Positions 58,557 through 64,000 of a stretch of 64,000 nucleotides of DNA are shown piece after piece; the stretch's first letter is position 1, and the number at the start of each line of letters is the position of its first letter. Source of the stretch: Cheiracanthium punctorium (taxonomy: Eukaryota > Arthropoda > Arachnida > Araneae > Cheiracanthiidae); assembly GCA_038373885.1 (NCBI GenBank), contig JAWZYV010016048.1, positions 434,001 to 498,000 of the forward strand, written 5' to 3'. The notes under the pieces were generated by a model. The model was given only the letters and a program-made list of their open reading frames with translations. It was not told where the DNA came from and made no database searches. Made by a program: the position numbers and the translations under genes.

Positions 58557-60224
58557 TCCAAAAGACATCTATTCATGGACATAATCTGGAAAATCCAGAA
58601 TATGTCCACGAATAGACCAAAACTAGAATAAAAATATCCGGAATATGTACATTTATGGACGTATTCCAGATGATCCACACTATGTCAGTGATATGACATA
58701 AACTGGATGTGTGTATAAGTCCAGAAATGGACAAAATATGGAAAAGTTACTTTTTGTCATTGATTTTCATTTTACCCAATACTGTACTTACGAAGCATGA
58801 ATTTATAATACTTTATGTTTTTATTCATATTACATTTTACCCCAAAAAAGTTTAAAAACATTTTAAATTCTAGAGGGTTGTTTTTGTCGGGGAACTTTTG
58901 AAATTTAAAATACGTTTTATGTATTATTATTTCCTATAAAAGCGGTATTGTGTAAAAAGAAACTCGTATCCTCATACAAAAAAAGAAAATTCTCTAGCGA
59001 CTCAACATCCAAAAACGAATAGTCCGAAACTAAAAAATCTTTACTTCAACATTTTGACGCATCAGAGCAAGTCCCGCTGCGAATAATGGCTAGCACACTC
59101 TACTGTGAAGTCCATGATTAAGGGTTCGAATCTGAAGCGGGGCAAGTACTTTAAGTTTGTTTTAAAAAAATTAAATTAGTTACGAATATTTTTACAAAAT
59201 TCGTTATTAAGATGTAACGATAAATTTAAATTAATCATTACATAAAATTTGCTAAAACTTATTAAATGGTTTTTAGTGATGTCCAGGATTCGACCGTAAA
59301 AGGTCTATAATCAGACAAACACGTCCATATGCATGTCTATAAGACGTCATATGGGCGTCCTACAGTGCCATATTGACTTAAAATGGACACATTTAAAATA
59401 TGTCTACTGAAAAACTGAAACTATAGATTTTTCTCGAAAGCGGATAGGTTCATATTGTTTGTATGGCACATGCACGATACATTTAGTTATCAATGTCATT
59501 GATACATTATTTGCTTTTCAGCATTTCTTTTCTTTTTTTTTTTCTTAACAGCCTTCTCATGAACCATTCCAAACTTATGATGTTCTTTTGATCTATAATG
59601 CAAAGTTTAAACAGTTTTTAAAGCAATCAAATTACACCATTAACTGAAAAAAATTTAAATCGTATGGGAGAAATTTGACATTTAATTTTTATGTTTACTG
59701 CTTTCCTATTGTTTGAAATAAATTTCTCTTTATTTCAAACTTTAAGTCAAGATTAAAATATTTTTTCTTTTCTAGATTCCACATCCCTGGAATTAATTCG
59801 AATTACACATGTGAGGAAAATTTCCGTTTCCTACTGTGCGAAGAATGGGCGGGCACGCAGCTAGTGTAATCATATAAGGTAAAAAGCTATTTTAAAATTT
59901 AAATTTATGTTCCATTACATGTATTTTTTAAATTTTTTATAACTGAATTTGTAACTTATTTTGATAGCTGATATTGTAACTAAGCTATTGTAATCAGGGG
60001 CGTAGCCAGAAATTTTTCATAGGGAGGGTTACAGCTACTACAACTCATATATATGTATACGTGTGTTTGATAATGTAACGAAGAATATACATTTTGTATG
60101 CCAAAAAATTCATCATGAGGGTTATGAACCCCCCCCCCAAAAAAAACCCCTAATGAATCAATTTATAACTGGTTTTGATAGCCGACACTCTAACTATGCT
60201 AATGTAATCATAAAATGTGCAAAT
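58557..60224. other. stretch with a tRNA-like segment, otherwise unassigned
   Basis: Repeated GGACATA/TATGTCC motifs lie at 58590-58740 and CCATATG motifs at 59320-59360, perhaps ends of an older element into which the Merlin-like one jumped. No coding frame is supported. C-rich tract at 60129. Confidence 0.35.
59070..59144 (+). tRNA. degenerate tRNA-like sequence
   Basis: GTCCCGC and GCGGGGC can pair as a 7-bp acceptor stem about 60 bases apart. Between them are ATGGCTAGCAC (A-box-like), a CTGTGAA loop that would place GTG at the anticodon, and GGGTTCGAATC (B box). The D, anticodon and T stems pair poorly. Probably a tRNA-derived repeat or pseudogene rather than a working tRNA. Confidence 0.3.
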
Positions 60225-60400
60225 TTATTAGGCAAGTTGGAGTGTTTAGGCTGATTTTATTTTTTACCAACTATGCGAAAAATTCGAGCTGGGAATCGAA
60301 CCCACGACTGAAGCATTCCTGGGTTAGAGGCTCAATGCGGCGTGGGTTCGAGGCATGCATTGAGTCGTGTGTTCGAGGCTCAATGCGGCAGTCCAAAAAT

Positions 60401-60470
60401 TCCAGAGCTAGGAATCGAACCCACGACTGCCGCATAACGTGCGGGTGCTCTACGACTGAGCTACTCTGGG
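60401..60470 (-). tRNA. tRNA-like sequence (probable pseudogene), unit 1
   Basis: The minus strand folds as a cloverleaf. The acceptor stem CCCAGAG pairs with CTCTGGA (6 of 7 pairs). D arm GCTC/GAGC has loop AGTCGTA, and the anticodon stem has 4 of 5 pairs with loop ACGTTAT. The T arm has loop TTCGATT but only three or four of five pairs, with G opposite T and one mismatch. Position 33 is C rather than T, and the anticodon position would read GTT. A box and B box are good. I expect a tRNA-derived repeat rather than a working tRNA. Confidence 0.45.
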
Positions 60471-60805
60471 ACGATTCCCAGATGAAATTTCTCGCATTAG
60501 AACCATTGGCGTTTATCATCTTCCTCTGCAAACCACAGATGGAACAGATGAAACAATTAATTCGTGACAACTCCGTTACGCTGCAGAATTTATACATATT
60601 TTAGAAAGTGTTTCTATCAACCTTTCAAGTTATTAGGCAATATCGAGTGTTTAGGCTGATTTTATTTTTTACCAACTATGCGAAAAATTCGAGCTGGGAA
60701 TCGAACCCACGACTGAAGCATTCCTGGGTTAGAGGCTCAATGCGGCGTGGGTTCGAGGCATGCATTGAGTCGTGTGTTCGAGACTCAATGCGGCAGTCCA
60801 AAAAT

Positions 60806-60875
60806 TCCAGAGCTAGGAATCGAACCCACGACTGCCGCATAACGTGCGGGTGCTCTACGACTGAGCTACTCTGGG
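60806..60875 (-). tRNA. tRNA-like sequence (probable pseudogene), unit 2
   Basis: Identical in layout to the copy 405 bases upstream, carried by the tandem duplication. Same cloverleaf, same unusual C33 and weak T stem. Confidence 0.45.
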
Positions 60876-61094
60876 ACGATTCCCAGATGAAATTTCTCGC
60901 ATTAGAACCATTGACGTTTATCATCTTCCTCTGCAAACCACAGATGGAACAGATGAAACAATTAATTCGTGACAACTCCGTTACGCTGCAGAATTTATAC
61001 ATATTTTAGAACGTGTTTCTATCAACCTTTCAAGTTATTAGGCAATATCGAGTGTTTAGGCTGATTTTATTTTTTACCATCTATGCGAAAAATT

Positions 61095-61557
61095 AAATGT
61101 TATTCATTTTTAGAAGAACGCATGAACATTGTTGAGTTTTTTTTTTTTTTTTTTCCCACTGGAATTTAGATTTTGATGTGTGATGTGTGGATGTATTTTT
61201 TGTCCTTAGCCGTACCCCCATTAAAATTTAATGTACAATGTAAACAGTTTTACCATATTAAATGTTATTCATTTTTGGAAGAACGCATGAACATTGTTGA
61301 GTTTTTTTTTTTTTTTTTTCCACTGTAATTTAGATTTTGATGAGTGATGTGTGGATGTATTTTTTGTCCTTCGCCGTACCCCCATTAAAATTTAATGTAC
61401 ATTAAAATGTAATGTACATTAAAATTTAATGTACAATGTAAACAGTTTTACCATATTAAATGTTATTCATTTTTGGAAGAACGCATGAAATTTTTTTTTT
61501 TTTTTCCACTGGAATTTAAATTTTGATGAGTGATGTGTGGATGTATTTTTTGTCCTT
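61095..61557. repeat. three-copy tandem repeat with long T tracts
   Basis: AAATGTTATTCATTTTT starts at 61095, 61260 and 61458 (165, then 198, the difference being a short extra TTAATGTACATTAAAA block). Each unit has AGAACGCATGAA, a run of about 15-20 T, CACTG-AATTTA, GATGTGTGGATG and TTTTTTGTCCTT. The units are very similar, so the array is recent. Confidence 0.92.
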
Positions 61558-62115
61558 AATAATCAAAGTAGGCGCAAGCAGGGGATCCAGGGGGGGCACA
61601 CGGCTGGGTATGGGAGCCCCCCCGCCTTACGCCATGCCACTGCGAACAGCCACCACTTCCGACTTGATTTTTTTTCCCTCCGGAGGATGGTGGTTTTGAC
61701 GAGTGGCATGTGAACGCATGCTTTTAGAATTGCCTGACATAAGTACGCCGGTGTTTTTTCTGCGTTCGGGGATGGTGCGAGACGAAAGGAAGGTAACTAT
61801 ACTCGTATGTTCGCGTTATTTTATTTCTCGGAGTTTGCAAGGCAGCGAAGCTCACTCTGCTGACTGTGAATGGTTCCGTGAATTTAAATTGTCGAGATGA
61901 ATGAATTTCACATTTCCGAGGAGATGACTGATCGACATGTATGAACGTTGTCGAGTTTCTGGTGATTGTTTTTCCTGTATTAATAGGTTTTGGTTTAGTA
62001 TACCCATGGCAAGGGTAAATTGTAATCTTGTGTTTTAACGAATTATTCTAATAATCAAAGTAGGCGCAAGCAGCGGATCCAGGGGGGGCACACGGTTGGG
62101 CATGGGAGCCCCGCC
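61558..62115. repeat. two copies of a G-rich repeat flanking unassigned DNA
   Basis: AATAATCAAAGTAGGCGCAA followed by GCAG-GGATCCAGGGGGGGCA and CACGG-TGGG-ATGGGAGCCCC occurs at 61558-61622 and again at 62048-62115, about 490 bases apart in the same orientation. Between them is a GC-richer stretch with a 65-codon frame from 61703 (MACERMLLELPDISTP) without recognisable motif. Confidence 0.8.
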
Positions 62116-62164
62116 CCACTGCAGGCCATTTAAGAGGGTGGGAGGGTTTTGGGGGGTGGGGAGC

Positions 62165-62207
62165 GAGCAAATATCTTTGGAAGGTTTTCTTCCAAAGATA
62201 TTTGCTC
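62165..62207. repeat. perfect 19-bp-stem hairpin
   Basis: GAGCAAATATCTTTGGAAG (62165-62183) and its exact reverse complement (62189-62207) enclose the loop GTTTT. It lies 72 bases upstream of the rRNA fragment. It has no T run after it that would suggest a pol III terminator hairpin. Confidence 0.95.
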
Positions 62208-62279
62208 TTTTAAAACTGTGTTTAAATTGTATATTAGCCCTCCTCTTGAGCTTTCGAAGGTTTTCGAAGGTTTCGAAGG

Positions 62280-62440
62280 ACATCTGTCAAAAGGTAACGC
62301 AGGTGTCCTAAGGCGAGCTCAGCGAGGACAGAAACCTCGCGTAGAGTAAAAGGGCAAAAGCTGGCTTGATCTTGATTTTCAGTACGAATACGGACCGCGA
62401 AAGCGGGGCCTATCGATCCTTTTGTTTTTACGAGTTTTAT

Positions 62441-62486
<46 letters not shown>

Positions 62487-62509
62487 GGCCAAGCGTTCAT
62501 AGCGACTTC

Positions 62510-62546
<37 letters not shown>

Positions 62547-62620
62547 ATGAAGCAGAATTCATAAAGCGTTGGATTGTTCACCCACTAATAGGGAACGTGA
62601 GCTGGATTTAGACCGTCGTG
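62280..62620 (+). rRNA. 28S rRNA fragment, diverged (pseudogene)
   Basis: About 340 bases match the domain V/VI region of eukaryotic 28S, from ACATCTGTC-AA-GGTAACGC through GGTGTCCTAAGGCGAGCTC, AAGTTACCACAGGGATAACT and GATCCTTCGATGTCGGCTC to TTTAGACCGTCGTG. Normally invariant positions are altered: GCGACTTCGC for GCGACGTCGC, CATTATGAAG for CATTGTGAAG, CATAAAGCG for CACCAAGCG, and GCTGGATTTAG for GCTGGGTTTAG. The sequence upstream of 62280 is not rRNA, and downstream the match stops at the retrotransposon. It is a stray piece, not a working rDNA unit. Confidence 0.93.
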
Positions 62621-62662
62621 ACCGTAGCGGAAGTGGAAAACTTCTGCGACAGTCTCCCCGGC

Positions 62663-63871
62663 ATGCCCGCGCGGTATGTAAAGGAGGAGATTGAGAGGCT
62701 AAGGGCCAGAGAGTTATTGCTACTTGTAGCAATAGACCTGCAGGGACCCCTGAAGTCCGTTGACCGAAAAGCCGTCATGAGGCGGTTCATGGACATGTAT
62801 GAGCTGTTCGTTAGGAATAGCCTTACACAGGCGAAACTGCGGGATCAGATTGCGGCTCTCCGTGCTGAGAAACCCACGTACGCTCAGGTGGCGAGCGTTG
62901 TGGGGCCGCCCATTTCAGTTGCCATCACCCCACCACCCACAGAAGCGCAGGTGGCAAGCGCTAGTGGGTGTAGTCAAAATGCCACAGATCCCCCCATCCA
63001 AACGTCAGAGGCGGACGTGGATGGGACAATCTCAGACGCCCCAACTCAACCCTCCACAGATGCGCAGGTGACAGGCGCCAGTGGTTGTACATCACATGTC
63101 ACGATAGCGACCCCGCCTAGGAATAGCACCGCGTCCGAACACGTGATGTTCGTCGACGCAGCCAAGGAAGGTGTGTGCGTAAGGGACTTAGTATGCAGGG
63201 AGGTGAACCCAGTGAAACTGGGCGCCAAAGTCCTGTGGACCCGTAAGGCGAAGAATGGGGGTATGAAAATACGGACTGAGACCGAGGAAGACCTAGATAT
63301 CTTAATCAGGCAGATCTCGGCCAGCGATAAGCTGAAAGATAAGGTTACCGTAAGGAAACCGGTCCGCAGAAACCCCCAACTTTGCTTGGTAGATGTTCCG
63401 TGGGAACTCGACGACCGAGCTGTTGTCGATGCCATTCGGGGCCAAGAGGAGGGCTTGGCAAGTGATGAGATTACCATCAGGTACTCCATCAAAAAGAGGG
63501 ATACACGCCACGTTATAGTGGAGGTACCCCCTAAAGTCTTCCATGCAATATTGAGTCAGGAACGCATAACCATGGACTGGCATAAGATAAGGGTGGTGGA
63601 AAACCTAAGGGCTACTCAGTGTTTCCGTTGTGGAGAGTACGGTCACTTAAGCACTACTTGTAAAGCCCGGAAACGCTGTATGAACTGCGGAGCTAAAGGG
63701 CACGTGAGCAAGGACTGTATAGCCAGCTCTAGATGCCATATCTGCGAGTCTCGTAACAGGCGGAATCCCGGGAGAAACGTAGTGAGTGTAGACCACTCTG
63801 CAAAAGCAGAGAGTTGCCCAACGAGGATCTATGAAGTGTCGATGCTTAAAAAGAAGACTAACTATGGGTAG
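62663..63871 (+). CDS. R1-clade ORF1 (gag-like, CCHC zinc knuckles)
   Basis: Encodes an RNA-binding gag-like protein of about 402 residues that would package the retrotransposon RNA. The start is the first in-frame ATG (MPARYVKEEIERL); the frame is open back to the 28S junction at 62612 and a GTG at 62618 is the only earlier near-start. The N-terminus is helical and charged. Around residues 75-150 a Pro/Thr-rich linker repeats an AQV-ASG motif three times. Residues about 170-310 form the usual gag core (RRNPQLCLVDVPWELDD). Knuckles CFRCGEYGHLSTTC (from about residue 320), CMNCGAKGHVSKDC (339) and CHIC...HSAKAESC (358) close the protein. The stop TAG at 63869 overlaps the ORF2 start by 8 bases. 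No stop or frameshift is seen, so the copy may be young. Confidence 0.92.
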   Translation: MPARYVKEEIERLRARELLLLVAIDLQGPLKSVDRKAVMRRFMDMYELFVRNSLTQAKLRDQIAALRAEKPTYAQVASVVGPPISVAITPPPTEAQVASASGCSQNATDPPIQTSEADVDGTISDAPTQPSTDAQVTGASGCTSHVTIATPPRNSTASEHVMFVDAAKEGVCVRDLVCREVNPVKLGAKVLWTRKAKNGGMKIRTETEEDLDILIRQISASDKLKDKVTVRKPVRRNPQLCLVDVPWELDDRAVVDAIRGQEEGLASDEITIRYSIKKRDTRHVIVEVPPKVFHAILSQERITMDWHKIRVVENLRATQCFRCGEYGHLSTTCKARKRCMNCGAKGHVSKDCIASSRCHICESRNRRNPGRNVVSVDHSAKAESCPTRIYEVSMLKKKTNYG

Positions 63872-64000
63872 TCTCACCATTGCGCAACAGAATGTCGGGA
63901 GAAGTCTCGCGGCTTCTGCCATCCTCCAAGGAGACCTAGATCAATACGATCTAGTCTGTGTCCAAGAACCCTACCTCCTGAAAGACGGGGGAAGAGTGGG
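63864..64000 (+). CDS. R1-clade ORF2, N-terminal endonuclease (partial)
   Basis: The ATG at 63864 lies inside the end of ORF1 (shared ATGGGTAG). The 45 visible codons read MGSLTIAQQNVGRSLAASA and continue to DLVCVQEPYLLKDGGRVG. The Asn at residue 10 and the Glu of QEPY at residue 35 are the first two active-site residues of the APE-type endonuclease of non-LTR elements. This enzyme nicks the target DNA; reverse transcriptase should follow outside the window. The ORF1/ORF2 overlap suggests coupled translation or reinitiation. Confidence 0.9.
   Translation, partial: MGSLTIAQQNVGRSLAASAILQGDLDQYDLVCVQEPYLLKDGGRV

Larger units (their letters stand above)
60225..61092. repeat. 405-bp tandem duplication with tRNA-like sequences
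   Basis: Unit 1 (60225-60629), unit 2 (60630-61034) and the first 58 bases of unit 3 (61035-61092) start with TTATTAGGCAA and TGTTTAGGCTGATTTTA. The two full units differ at only a few positions, so the duplication is recent. Each unit contains a tRNA-like segment on the minus strand and partial tRNA halves in both orientations (GTGGGTTCGAGGC, GGGAATCGAACCCACGACT). Frames of 108-133 codons here are repeated shadows, not genes. Confidence 0.97.
62620..64000 (+). mobile_element. R1-clade non-LTR retrotransposon, 5' part
   Basis: Begins directly after 28S sequence ...GACCGTCGTG and carries a gag-like ORF1 with three CCHC-type knuckles overlapping an ORF2 that opens with an APE-type endonuclease. 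This architecture is that of the R1 clade, many members of which insert at fixed rDNA sites. There is no recognisable 5' UTR between the junction and the open frame, so the copy is either slightly 5'-truncated or has a very short leader. It continues past the window end. GC content is clearly higher than in the surroundings. Confidence 0.88.

Noticed and set aside
60215..61009. Pairs of frames of 108-133 codons with identical protein sequence on both strands
   Set aside because: They result from the 405-bp tandem duplication over tRNA-like sequence; no conserved domain and coding on both strands at once.
62280..62620. Functional 28S rRNA gene
   Set aside because: Only about 340 bases, altered at invariant positions, and flanked by non-rRNA DNA.
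63046..63922. Minus-strand frames of 91-148 codons opposite ORF1
   Set aside because: Antisense shadows of the intact R1-clade ORF1.
1..64000. CRISPR arrays, bacterial operons, phage genes
   Set aside because: No regularly spaced repeats with unique spacers and no bacterial-style gene packing; sequence is eukaryotic in all respects.

Overview
The window looks like arthropod nuclear DNA, possibly from a chelicerate. It is strongly AT-rich and almost free of long open frames, and it is crowded with Tc1/mariner, hAT, Transib, pogo-like and R1-clade elements and tRNA-derived SINEs. I cannot place the species. I found no host protein-coding gene I would defend. The only long intact reading frame (about 400 codons near the right end) belongs to an R1-clade retrotransposon. 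Most recognisable protein similarity is to broken transposases.

Layout. 1-8 kb: AT-rich DNA with a pogo-like MITE (1499-1680), a 25-bp-TIR element with an unrecognised reading frame (1941-2634) and a SINE. 8-16 kb: a hAT element with a perfect 8-bp target duplication (8112-9442), two degenerate tandem arrays, and a Tc1/mariner relative (14399-15848). 17-28 kb: a 261-bp-arm inverted repeat beside a long (TA)n tract, SINEs, and a fold-back mariner (25657-26360). 28.7-40 kb: a single Tc3-like element split by two later insertions. One is an 8.5-kb element with CACTG ends and a 2-bp target duplication. The other is a 1.13-kb solo-LTR-like piece with a 5-bp target duplication. Removing each insertion with one copy of its duplication rejoins the Tc transposase frame. 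The 8.5-kb element itself carries a pogo/CENP-B-like transposase remnant, two SINEs and a 65-bp tandem array. 41-53 kb: an element with about 115-bp terminal repeats, a complete-ended Transib (RAG1-like) transposon whose ends are exactly the V(D)J heptamer CACAGTG with a CGCCG duplication, and a Tc1 element. 53-61.6 kb: fold-back repeats, a Merlin-like element with a 75-bp minisatellite, and a 405-bp tandem unit holding tRNA-like sequences. 61.6-64 kb: a diverged 28S rRNA fragment that runs straight into an R1-clade retrotransposon, whose ORF1 is intact and whose ORF2 leaves the window.

How it fits together. This is an accessory, transposon-dense interval in which insertions can be ordered by nesting. 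The two items most worth a second look are the Transib element (RSS-like heptamers, GC-rich 5-bp duplication, Asp-Asp present but the third acidic residue apparently lost) and the 28S-retrotransposon junction, which lies where the Anopheles RT elements are reported to insert but in a stray, mutated rRNA fragment.
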